6,879 nucleotides of DNA from Paraktedonobacter sp035294465 (GCA_035294465.1 DATGKW010000180.1:1-6879); one strand, 5' to 3'. Counted from the first letter of the stretch, positions 1-5,364 are shown. Translations and numbers: made by a program. Notes: generated by a model from the sequence alone, not told the origin.

Positions 1-249
1 ACGCGGGAAACCTCTCAGCTGGGGATAACGGGACCGAAAGCGATGCCAGCGGCTACTTTTGCCGGTTCCAGCTGGCAACAGGAACAAGGAACTGTCACGC
101 AGGGGGGCGCGACCTATACGATCACGCTCTATGTCACCCAGCACAACAACCATTTCTACGCACTGGCCTTCCTGGCTCCTTCGCCGGCCTACGCGCAGAT
201 GGACCAGGACGATTTCGCGCCTCTGCGCGCCTCGTTCAGCTTTCAATAG
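1..249 (+). CDS. C-terminal fragment of an unrecognised protein (partial, start outside window)
   Basis: The frame is open from base 1 to the TAG at 247-249, so the left edge cuts the gene and only the last 82 residues are seen. They contain alternating hydrophobic and polar stretches typical of beta strands (TYTITLYVTQ, HFYALAFLAP) and end in an F-x-x-L-R-A-S-F-S-F pattern. Tails of this kind, with Y-A-L-x-F-x-A-P followed by an acidic stretch and a terminal SF-F, occur in PsbP-like or DUF1795-like domains that often cap secreted proteins or membrane-bound kinases; that assignment is inference from pattern memory only. An internal ATG at 43 exists, but the frame stays open upstream of it and no convincing ribosome binding site precedes it, so a full small gene starting there is less likely. 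No function can be assigned. Confidence 0.55.
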   Translation, partial: TRETSQLGITGPKAMPAATFAGSSWQQEQGTVTQGGATYTITLYVTQHNNHFYALAFLAPSPAYAQMDQDDFAPLRASFSFQ

Positions 250-302
250 AGGGCAGCCCTTGCTTTTAAATACATTTCCTGCTAGGCTTCCTGCACGGGG
301 AA

Positions 303-311
303 TGGTATAAT
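303..311 (+). promoter_or_regulatory. Extended -10 promoter for the 115-residue gene
   Basis: TGGTATAAT is an exact extended -10 element (TGnTATAAT), with TATAAT at 306-311. No good -35 is found 16-18 bases upstream, as is usual for extended -10 promoters. It lies between the stop of the upstream gene (249) and the start of the small acidic gene (433), giving a start near 318 and a leader of about 115 nt. The leader holds an inverted repeat, CCGCAG at 332-337 with CTGCGG at 351-356 (13-nt loop), and a purine-rich AAAGGAGG stretch near 365-372 that is too far from the ATG to be its ribosome binding site. Confidence 0.5.
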
Positions 312-432
312 AGGCAATAGCCATCCGCTACCCGCAGGGCAGAAGAGAAGCTGCGGAAGATGAGAAAGGAGGGCGCGGTAACGGCGCTGTCTCTACCCAT
401 GAGCCGGCCTGGCTGCGCGAAAGCACACGGTT

Positions 433-780
433 ATGGACGATATTCGCTTTGAACGGCATTTTCGCACGCCCTACTCGGAGAGCTATTACATCATGCAAGG
501 TAATACCTTGCAAAATAATAGTCGTCTGGGCACTGTAGATATTCATTTCACCACTACTACCGTACACGGCACGCTTATTCTGGAACGGGAGTTGGAGGAG
601 TCTGACCTGAGCAAGCTGATTGAGCAGATCGATGAAGATCTGGTTCTCTCGGCGGATATGCCGCGCGATGATTTCCTGGTAAGCGTCTATATCGGGAAGG
701 ATGTGGGTTTCTACAGCGACGAATACTTTGCCGAAGATACTGAATCCGACCTCGGCTTTGGCGAAGAAGACGAGGAGTAA
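433..780 (+). CDS. Small acidic protein of unknown function
   Basis: This encodes 115 residues, stop TAA at 778-780. I do not recognise the family. The N-terminal 30 residues are polar and aromatic, the middle (about 32-95) looks like a mixed alpha/beta fold with short strands (GTVDIHFTTT, GTLILE, FLVSVYIG) around a helix (ESDLSKLIEQIDEDL), and the last 20 residues are strongly acidic (ending in GEEDEE). No signal peptide, membrane segment or cysteine is visible, so it is probably cytosolic. The ATG at 433 has no clear Shine-Dalgarno sequence; a second ATG at 493 is preceded by GGAGAG at 477-482 with a 10-nt gap and would give 95 residues, so the start is uncertain. A stop at 400-402 prevents extension far upstream. 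It is convergent with the response regulator gene, so shared regulation with it is not implied. Confidence 0.7.
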   Translation: MDDIRFERHFRTPYSESYYIMQGNTLQNNSRLGTVDIHFTTTTVHGTLILERELEESDLSKLIEQIDEDLVLSADMPRDDFLVSVYIGKDVGFYSDEYFAEDTESDLGFGEEDEE

Positions 781-814
781 TGATCCTCGTTTCCCTCGCG
801 AGCAAACCATTCAG

Positions 815-830
815 CCTCTCTGAAGAGAGG
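815..830. terminator. Hairpin between convergent genes (weak terminator candidate)
   Basis: CCTCTC (815-820) and GAGAGG (825-830) form a perfect 6-bp stem closed by the tetraloop TGAA. It sits in the 76-nt gap between two converging genes, where a shared terminator is expected. There is no proper T-run after the stem on either strand: the plus side reads TTAAGGGTTG, and the minus side CTGAATGGTTT. A run of six A at 841-846 lies further out. An 8-bp palindrome, CTCGCGAG, is at 795-802. The role is inferred mainly from position. Confidence 0.4.
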
Positions 831-856
831 TTAAGGGTTGAAAAAAGAACCATAAG

Positions 857-1507
857 CTAATCTTCCAGCAAGCCGCGCCGCATGGCATATTTGACCAGTT
901 CGGCGCGGCTGTGCAAGTTGAGTTTATCCATAATATGAGTTCGGTGGGTATCGACGGTTTTGGGGCTGATCACCAGACGCTCCGCGATCTGATTATTAGT
1001 GTATCCCTCCGCTACCAGTTTGAGAATTTCGCGCTCGCGTTCCGTCAGACTACTATAGTCATCTTTTCCCTCGCCAGCATGGTACCGTTGCAGGTAATCT
1101 CCGACCATGGCCGATTGGGCCGTTGGTGAGAGATAGGGATATCCGCTCTGCACCAGGTGCAGCGCGTTGATCAGGTCGGTGGCCGCCGCCTCTTTCAGCA
1201 TATACCCGGAGGCGCCAGCGCGTAGTGCTTGAAAGACATATTCATCGTTTTCATGCATGGTCAGAATCAGAATTTTCACCTCGGGAAGTTGTTTCTTGAT
1301 CTGCCTGGTGATCTCAATGCCGTTCATATCGGGCATCGTAATATCCATCAGGACAATATCTGGATGCAAACGCAAAGCCTCTTGCAGAGCCTGTCGGCCG
1401 TCCTGGGCCTCTCCGACCACTTCCATATCTGGTTGAGCGTTCAGCATCATTTTGAGTCCTGCTCGTAAAATAGTGTGGTCATCTGCCAGCAAAATATGTA
1501 TCGTCAT
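857..1507 (-). CDS. NarL/FixJ-type response regulator (receiver plus LuxR helix-turn-helix)
   Basis: A DNA-binding response regulator of 216 residues, the usual length for the NarL/FixJ family. Residues 3-120 are the receiver domain: acidic pocket D9-D10, phospho-acceptor D55 in VLMDITMP, switch T83, and conserved K105 in GYMLKEA. Residues about 150-212 are the LuxR/GerE helix-turn-helix, with the hallmark LTEREREIL near 154 and ISPKTVDTH near 180-188. I chose the ATG at 1507-1505 because the receiver starts right there (MTIHILLADDH); a longer frame reaching 1570 adds 21 residues that are read from inside the kinase gene. The start overlaps the upstream kinase gene by 29 nt, so the two are probably translationally coupled; GGAG at 1527-1524 is 16 nt away, long for a ribosome binding site. 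It should be phosphorylated by the neighbouring kinase. Its targets are unknown; the divergent cytochrome bc operon is a natural guess. Confidence 0.93.
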   Translation of the reverse strand: MTIHILLADDHTILRAGLKMMLNAQPDMEVVGEAQDGRQALQEALRLHPDIVLMDITMPDMNGIEITRQIKKQLPEVKILILTMHENDEYVFQALRAGASGYMLKEAAATDLINALHLVQSGYPYLSPTAQSAMVGDYLQRYHAGEGKDDYSSLTEREREILKLVAEGYTNNQIAERLVISPKTVDTHRTHIMDKLNLHSRAELVKYAMRRGLLED

Positions 1508-2648
1508 AGCCAATTCTGGTTTTCTCCGGCATGTGTACAACAAGTGGTTCGCTCTTTCTCTCTGGCACAACTATGCGTTCTTTGGGCAGTGGAATGCAGA
1601 TCTCAACTCGCGTGCCTTTGCCGGGTGCTGTGTAGATCTCCAGTGTACCATTCAGGAGATCAGCGCGTTCCTGCATACCCGTCAGGCCCAGACCTCGCCC
1701 TAGCGCGCGCTCCGGGCTGGGTGTTTTAAGCAGTGCCGCGTAATCGAAGCCGTCGCCGTCGTCGGAGATAGTCCCGTGGACTGCGCCGTTCTCCTCGCTC
1801 AAGGTTACAGTCGCCTTGCGCGCGTGCGAGTGGCGCGCCGTGTTTGTCAGGCACTCCTGGATGATTCGGTAGAGCGCGGTTTCCATCTCGGCGGGCAGGC
1901 GGTCCTTAAGGCCGGTCGCGTGAAATTCAACGTCAATGGAGCATTTTTGCTGGTATTCTTTGAGGTACCAGCGCAGCGCGGGCAGCAATCCCAGGTCATC
2001 CAATGCACTTGGACGGAGATCAATACTCAGGCTGCGGATAGCCCGCAGGGTCTGGTGGGCCAGCGTGCGTGTATCAGCGATGCGTTTGCGTGCCTCTTCC
2101 GTCTGGATCGATTCTTCTAGAATAGCCAGGCTAATCAGTAGCGAGGTCAAGAGCTGGCTGGTTTCGTCATGTAGCTCGCGCGCGATACGTTTGCGTTCCT
2201 CTTCCTGAGCATTGATGATCTGGCTGGCGCGCTGGCGTGCCGATTCATCGATGGCTTCCAGCATCGTATTGAACGTGTGCGCCAGTTGATCGGCCTGGGG
2301 ATCAGTGCCGGTCAGGGGCGCGCGCAGCGTGCGCTCACCTGCCTGCACCCGATTCATCACTTTGCCTAACTGCATCAATGGATGGAAAGCGAATTGGAGG
2401 ACGACGAAGTTGAGCGCAATACTGATCAGCCAGCCAAAGGCAACAAAGATCGCCAGAGAAGTAGGAGTCGCGTAGGGGCTGCGACCATTTAAGTTTGCCG
2501 CGAGCCACGTTCCGCCCGTTGCTCCTACAAAGATAATCAAACTGTTGGCAATCAAGACTTTATAGAAGACTGGCAGAGCCAGCAGGGGTTTGAGCAGGCG
2601 CAGGCCGCGCTGCTGATTCTCTCTATAATCGGTTCTGGCGTGAGCCAT
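1479..2648 (-). CDS. Membrane sensor histidine kinase, HAMP-HisKA_3-HATPase_c (NarX/DesK type)
   Basis: A 389-residue kinase that would phosphorylate the adjacent NarL-type regulator. Two membrane helices lie near residues 29-50 and 65-87, separated by only about 14 residues, so there is no real extracytoplasmic sensor domain. A HAMP linker follows (about 88-141), then the HisKA_3 dimerisation domain with the phospho-acceptor H160 in RIARELHDETSQ, and the HATPase domain: N-box N269 in CLTNTARH, G1 box DDGDGF (296-301), G2 box GRGLGLTGM (317-325). A tail of about 35 residues after the ATPase fold (from about 355) is not part of the usual domain. ATG at 2648-2646 is supported by AGAGGA (2662-2657), 8 nt upstream. 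The gene overlaps the regulator start by 29 nt. The signal is unknown; sensing through the membrane helices (quinone state, membrane stress, redox) is speculation. Confidence 0.93.
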   Translation of the reverse strand: MAHARTDYRENQQRGLRLLKPLLALPVFYKVLIANSLIIFVGATGGTWLAANLNGRSPYATPTSLAIFVAFGWLISIALNFVVLQFAFHPLMQLGKVMNRVQAGERTLRAPLTGTDPQADQLAHTFNTMLEAIDESARQRASQIINAQEEERKRIARELHDETSQLLTSLLISLAILEESIQTEEARKRIADTRTLAHQTLRAIRSLSIDLRPSALDDLGLLPALRWYLKEYQQKCSIDVEFHATGLKDRLPAEMETALYRIIQECLTNTARHSHARKATVTLSEENGAVHGTISDDGDGFDYAALLKTPSPERALGRGLGLTGMQERADLLNGTLEIYTAPGKGTRVEICIPLPKERIVVPERKSEPLVVHMPEKTRIGYDDTYFAGR

Positions 2649-2715
2649 GTTTGTTGTCCTCTATAGCCTCTGTGTTCCGGGCTGATCCCCTACAGGCATA
2701 CCCGTTGGGATAATT

Positions 2716-2745
2716 CTCACTGTAATTGTAGTGAGTCTTCTCACT
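2716..2745. promoter_or_regulatory. Overlapping palindromes (three CTCACT/AGTGAG half sites) inside the kinase promoter
   Basis: CTCACT at 2716-2721, its complement AGTGAG at 2730-2735, and CTCACT again at 2740-2745. The outer two can each pair with the middle one, giving two overlapping palindromes: one with an 8-bp centre (2716-2735) covering the -10 and start region, one with a 4-bp centre (2730-2745) lying in the -35/-10 spacer. Both flanking copies belong to a longer direct repeat TTCTCACT (2714-2721 and 2738-2745, 24 bp apart). The placement is what a repressor or autoregulatory operator would have. The binding protein is unknown. Confidence 0.5.
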
Positions 2746-2754
2746 CTCTGTCAA
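2725..2754 (-). promoter_or_regulatory. Sigma70-type promoter of the kinase/regulator operon
   Basis: Read on the minus strand, a consensus -35 TTGACA (2754-2749) and a -10 TACAAT (2730-2725, five of six matches) are separated by 18 bp. Transcription should begin near 2718, giving a leader of about 70 nt before the kinase ATG. The elements are interleaved with palindromic AGTGAG/CTCACT half sites, described separately. Confidence 0.65.
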
Positions 2755-2798
2755 ATAACGCCTCTGCTGGGTCTGACCGTCCCTGCTTGCAAGTAGAA

Positions 2799-2901
2799 AT
2801 CAGGTGTCGACCCCTAAATATCAGGTACACACCTGATGCCTCCTGTTTAATCTTTGCAGTAAGCTTCTAACATAGAATGCCTATACTATCGGGTACCTGA
2901 T
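2799..2901. repeat. Cluster of ATCAGGT/ACCTGAT motifs, likely transcription factor sites
   Basis: ATCAGGT occurs at 2799-2805 and 2820-2826 (exactly 21 bp apart, two helical turns), and its complement ACCTGAT at 2831-2837 and 2895-2901. The second and third copies make the palindrome ATCAGGT-ACAC-ACCTGAT (2820-2837); the first and third extend to 9-bp arms, ATCAGGTGT (2799-2807) and ACACCTGAT (2829-2837). The 6-bp core recurs at 2968-2973 (in CCTGATCCTG, also present at 2896-2905) and at 3086-3091. Four 7-mers in about 100 bp is far above chance; one stray copy lies in the regulator gene at 1170-1176. Confidence 0.5.
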
Positions 2902-3043
2902 CCTGGGTAGAGGGCCGCTCTTCTCAAATCTGGCGTTCTGCGCTACAATGAGAAGTGGATCTAACAGCCTGATCCTGAGACGGTGTGGATAGTGTGCTCC
3001 GGCTGTTTCAGTCCTGAAGGATACCCGGCGTGTGCCTGGTTTA

Positions 3044-3052
3044 TGCTATAAT
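3044..3052 (+). promoter_or_regulatory. Extended -10 promoter of the cytochrome bc operon
   Basis: TGCTATAAT matches the extended -10 consensus exactly, with TATAAT at 3047-3052 and no recognisable -35. The start would fall near 3059, giving a leader of about 91 nt before the TTG start at 3150. CGTGTG (3029-3034) and CACACG (3057-3062) flank the element symmetrically, and a 7-bp AT-rich inverted repeat, TATCATA (3063-3069) with TATGATA (3079-3085), lies at the beginning of the transcript. These may be operator or leader structures. Confidence 0.55.
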
Positions 3053-3137
3053 CTGCCACACGTATCATAGAGGTTATTTATGATAATCAGGCTATTTTCC
3101 AATTGGTCCTGACAAGGGAAACCTGGCATGATCTATT

Positions 3138-3144
3138 GAGGAGG
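3138..3144 (+). promoter_or_regulatory. Ribosome binding site that fixes the TTG start of cytochrome b
   Basis: GAGGAGG, five bases upstream of TTG at 3150-3152. This strong site supports the non-ATG start; the next in-frame ATG (3174, residue 9) has no comparable site. Confidence 0.75.
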
Positions 3145-3149
3145 CACAG

Positions 3150-3968
3150 TTGAGTACTGTTCCAAAGAAAAGTATGCTCGACACACTCACGCAGAAGATG
3201 GTCGAGAGTCAAGTGTGGCGCTCTATTTTTCGCCATGGCTATCCTGACACCCCGCTGAACCAGTCGCTGGTGATGATGGGGAATGTCTTTTTGCATTTGC
3301 ACCCGGTGAAGGTAAGCCGCCAGGCCATGAAGATCACCTATACCTGGTGTATGGGAGGTATTTCGTTCTTCCTGTTTCTGCTGCTGACCATTACGGGCGT
3401 TTTTCTGATGTTCTACTATGTGCCTGATACGACGCAGGCGTATACCAACATCAACCAGCTCAGCAGCATTGTTTCTTTCGGGCACCTGGTGCGCAATATG
3501 CATCGTTGGGCGGCCCACTTGATGGTGGTTTCGGTAACGCTGCATATGATCCGCGTGTTCTATCACGGCGCGTACAAGCCGCCCAGGGAGTTTAACTGGG
3601 TGGTCGGTGTTCTGCTCTTCTTCTGTACGTTATTCTTGAGTTTTACGGGCTATCTGCTGCCCTGGGACCAGATTGCCATCTGGGCTATTACCGTGGGCAC
3701 GAACCTGGCTCCCTACACGCCGATTGTTGGTCAGTATGTGTACCAGATCCTGGTCGGTGGCTCGGCGGTAGGTCAGAGTACGCTGGTTCGCTTCTACGTG
3801 GGCCATGTGATCTTATTCCCACTGGCAGCCGCGCTGTTGATGGCCGTTCACTTCTGGCGTATTCGTAAGGATGGCGGTGCAGCCGGTCCTCCGCCCCCGT
3901 CTCGCCGGGAGCTGGAAGCGCGTGCTGAGCGCGAGCGTGTTGCTGTTCCCAGCGGTGTCCAGGGATAG
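3150..3968 (+). CDS. petB: Cytochrome b, N-terminal half (b6-type), of a quinol-oxidising bc complex
   Basis: The 272-residue protein carries the two b hemes and most of the quinone sites of a bc complex. Four membrane helices are visible (about 64-90, 111-136, 150-170, 215-238). Heme ligands are H118 and H132 in helix B (RNMHRW...TLH) and H219 and H234 in helix D. The 15-residue step in helix D is the b6f-type spacing, against 14 in mitochondrial-type cytochrome b. C67 in TWCMGGIS aligns with the cysteine that holds heme c_i (c_n) in cytochrome b6 (FYCLGGIT), so a covalently bound extra heme is likely. PWDQ at 171-174 is the conserved loop after helix C. A proline-rich, charged tail of about 30 residues (243-272) goes beyond cytochrome b6. 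It starts with TTG, supported by GAGGAGG. It is first in the operon; the subunit IV gene follows after 123 nt. Confidence 0.95.
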   Translation: MSTVPKKSMLDTLTQKMVESQVWRSIFRHGYPDTPLNQSLVMMGNVFLHLHPVKVSRQAMKITYTWCMGGISFFLFLLLTITGVFLMFYYVPDTTQAYTNINQLSSIVSFGHLVRNMHRWAAHLMVVSVTLHMIRVFYHGAYKPPREFNWVVGVLLFFCTLFLSFTGYLLPWDQIAIWAITVGTNLAPYTPIVGQYVYQILVGGSAVGQSTLVRFYVGHVILFPLAAALLMAVHFWRIRKDGGAAGPPPPSRRELEARAERERVAVPSGVQG

Positions 3969-3990
3969 AGGCCGTGATCTGTTCCATGCA

Positions 3991-4063
3991 GGGGCACAGA
4001 TGCTCTGAGCCTCGTGCCCCGTTGGTTCCCTCGCAGCGCCCCGCCACGCAGGCTGGGCGAGGG
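3991..4063 (+). other. Two tandem hairpins in the gap between the cytochrome b halves
   Basis: The first stem pairs GGGGCAC (3991-3997) with GTGCCCC (4014-4020), with a small inner palindrome GCTCTGAGC (4002-4010). The second pairs CCCTCGC (4028-4034) with GCGAGGG (4057-4063) and can continue as AGC (4035-4037) with GCT (4052-4054) across a 2-nt bulge. No T-run follows; the sequence after it is A-rich, leading to the next ribosome binding site. They are more likely mRNA stability, processing or attenuation elements than terminators, since the two genes encode halves of one protein complex. Confidence 0.5.
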
Positions 4064-4097
4064 TTGAAAATAAACAAACAAATGTGAGGAAATGCAT

Positions 4098-4640
4098 ATG
4101 GCAATTGAACAAAAAGAACCAGGAGTGCAGACACAGGCTTCGGCAACCCAGCGGCGATATCGTACCCTGGCTGTTGTCAAGCAAGAGGCGATTACGCGTG
4201 TTGAAAAGCCGCTGGAAGATTCTGTGTTCGTATGGCCGCATCTGCTTGTGCGAGAGTTTTTCGCCTCGACCGTTGTGATGGTGATGGTGACTCTACTCTC
4301 GCTGGCAATTGATGCGCCTTTGCAGGGGCCGGCTGACCCAAACACGACGCCAAATCCTGCAAAAGCGCCCTGGTACTTCCTTGGCCTGCAGGAGTTGCTG
4401 CACTACTTCCAGCCCAATAGTGCTGGTGTGATGATTCCAGGGTTGACGCTGCTTGCGCTGATCGTTCTGCCTTATGTGGACCGCAATCCGAGCCGCGCCT
4501 ACGCGGATCGCAAAGTGGCGATTACGACCTTTACGATGTTCCTGGTCTTCTGGGCGGTAGTGACGCTGGCTGGCAGTTTCTTCCGTGGTCCCGGTTGGGC
4601 CTGGGTCTGGCCCTGGCAGCACATTTACTTTGACCTGTAA
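4098..4640 (+). CDS. petD: Cytochrome b C-terminal half (subunit IV-type)
   Basis: It supplies the second half of cytochrome b, including part of the quinol-oxidation (Qo) site. Numbered from the ATG at 4098 (180 residues), three membrane helices lie near 55-72, 111-126 and 142-162, as in b6f subunit IV. The segment PNPAKAPWYFLGLQELL (from about 85) is the Qo-motif region: APWY at 90-93 stands where PEWY is found in b6f and most bc1 complexes, so the usual glutamate is absent; E99 in LGLQELL is a nearby acidic residue. The C-terminus FRGPGWAWVWPW is typical of the family. Two ATGs are close together: 4092 is only one base from GAGGA (4086-4090), while 4098 is seven bases away and is preferred. 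Residues 1-35 form a polar N-terminal extension. The Rieske gene follows after 19 nt. Confidence 0.93.
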   Translation: MAIEQKEPGVQTQASATQRRYRTLAVVKQEAITRVEKPLEDSVFVWPHLLVREFFASTVVMVMVTLLSLAIDAPLQGPADPNTTPNPAKAPWYFLGLQELLHYFQPNSAGVMIPGLTLLALIVLPYVDRNPSRAYADRKVAITTFTMFLVFWAVVTLAGSFFRGPGWAWVWPWQHIYFDL

Positions 4641-4659
4641 TACTAGAGGATAGATAGAC

Positions 4660-5364
4660 ATGATTACCCAACGGAATGACAGCGAGACTCCCGCTATCAC
4701 GCCGCAGCAGTACGAGGTGCTGCATGGTGGTGGGGCCGAGGCTGCCGAAATAGCGAAACAGCGTCTCTCGCGGCGGCGTTTTTTGCGCCGGTCGATGCTC
4801 GCGGTCTGGGGCTTGTCGACGACTGCGGCGGTCGCGGGTGCGCTGTATATGATGTATCCAAACCTGGCGGGTCAGTTTGGCAGCCAGTTGCCTCTTGCCA
4901 CAAAGGACAAATTCCCGGCGGCCACACCCGATAAGTATGTCTTGAACCAGGCAGGTGTGTTTTATTATCAGGAAGCGAAAACCTACGTCTCGCATATGGC
5001 TGCGGATACGCCTACTCTGCTGAAAGGTACAGCGCTCACAGACCAACTGACCTCTGAAACGTTTACGAAGGATAAGGATGGCTCCTACTGGGTGGCTCTC
5101 TACCAGCGCTGCGTTCACCTCGGCTGCACGGTGCCGTTCCGCAACGACTGCCTGAGCTTTAAGTGCCCGTGTCACGGTTCACACTATAACGTCGATGGCG
5201 AGTATCTGGATGGCCCGGCTCCGCGTAGCCTGGATCGCTTCCCGTTGTCCTTCTCGGGCGATACTGTGGTGGTCGATACAAGCCAGCTAGCTCCGGCAGT
5301 GCCGCGTCCTTCTCCTAGCACGCGTATTATACCGCTACCTCCCGTAGGCTGCGCGGCGGTGTAA
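4660..5364 (+). CDS. petC: Rieske 2Fe-2S protein of the bc complex, Tat-dependent
   Basis: A 234-residue Rieske protein that takes one electron from quinol at the Qo site and passes it to the cytochrome acceptor on the outer face of the membrane. The cluster motifs are CVHLGC (C151, H153, C156) and CPCHGSHY (C169, C171, H172); C151/H153/C169/H172 bind the cluster and C156/C171 form the stabilising disulfide. S174 and Y176, which raise the redox potential through hydrogen bonds, are present. A twin-arginine motif, SRRRFLR (37-43), precedes a membrane helix (about 46-66), so the protein should be exported folded by Tat and stay anchored by that helix. The tail beyond about 207 is proline-rich and unusual, ending in GCAAV. 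The ATG is supported by AGAGGA (4645-4650), 9 nt upstream. The spacing of 19 nt from the subunit IV gene indicates co-transcription. Confidence 0.96.
   Translation: MITQRNDSETPAITPQQYEVLHGGGAEAAEIAKQRLSRRRFLRRSMLAVWGLSTTAAVAGALYMMYPNLAGQFGSQLPLATKDKFPAATPDKYVLNQAGVFYYQEAKTYVSHMAADTPTLLKGTALTDQLTSETFTKDKDGSYWVALYQRCVHLGCTVPFRNDCLSFKCPCHGSHYNVDGEYLDGPAPRSLDRFPLSFSGDTVVVDTSQLAPAVPRPSPSTRIIPLPPVGCAAV

Larger units (their letters stand above)
2649..3149. promoter_or_regulatory. Divergent 501-nt regulatory region between kinase and cytochrome b genes
   Basis: No gene is supported here. From left to right it holds the kinase leader, the kinase promoter with its palindromes, a cluster of ATCAGGT/ACCTGAT motifs (2799-2901), a weak second plus-strand promoter candidate (TTCTCA at 2921-2926, 17-bp spacer, TACAAT at 2944-2949) framed by CTTCTCA/TGAGAAG, a 12-bp palindrome TTCAG-TC-CTGAA at 3007-3018, the main plus-strand extended -10 at 3044-3052, and an AT-rich inverted repeat in the cytochrome b leader. 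The length and motif density are high for a simple divergent promoter pair. Confidence 0.6.

Noticed and set aside
328..810. Open frame of 160 codons on the minus strand over the small acidic gene
   Set aside because: It runs antisense through the promoter leader and the acidic gene. The plus-strand gene has a promoter and a better-balanced acidic, folded-looking product, so it is preferred, though not with certainty.
1508..1570. N-terminal extension of the response regulator by 21 residues
   Set aside because: The receiver domain starts at the ATG at 1507; the added residues are Arg-rich, not family-like, and overlap the kinase reading frame.
2882..2887. TATACT as a further plus-strand -10
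   Set aside because: The nearest -35-like sequence, TTGCAG (2854-2859), is 22 bp away, too far for a normal promoter.
2649..3149. CRISPR array or transposon ends, because of the repeated short motifs
   Set aside because: The repeats are 6-9 bp in both orientations with irregular spacing, and no transposase, direct target duplication or spacer pattern is present; transcription factor sites fit better.
3087..3566. Open frame of 159 codons on the minus strand over the cytochrome b start
   Set aside because: It lies antisense to a clear cytochrome b gene and to its promoter, has a His/Arg/Gln-rich composition typical of a shadow frame, and shows no recognisable domain.
4531..5175. Open frame of 214 codons on the minus strand over the subunit IV and Rieske genes
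   Set aside because: Arg-rich shadow of two firmly identified genes with exact cofactor motifs.
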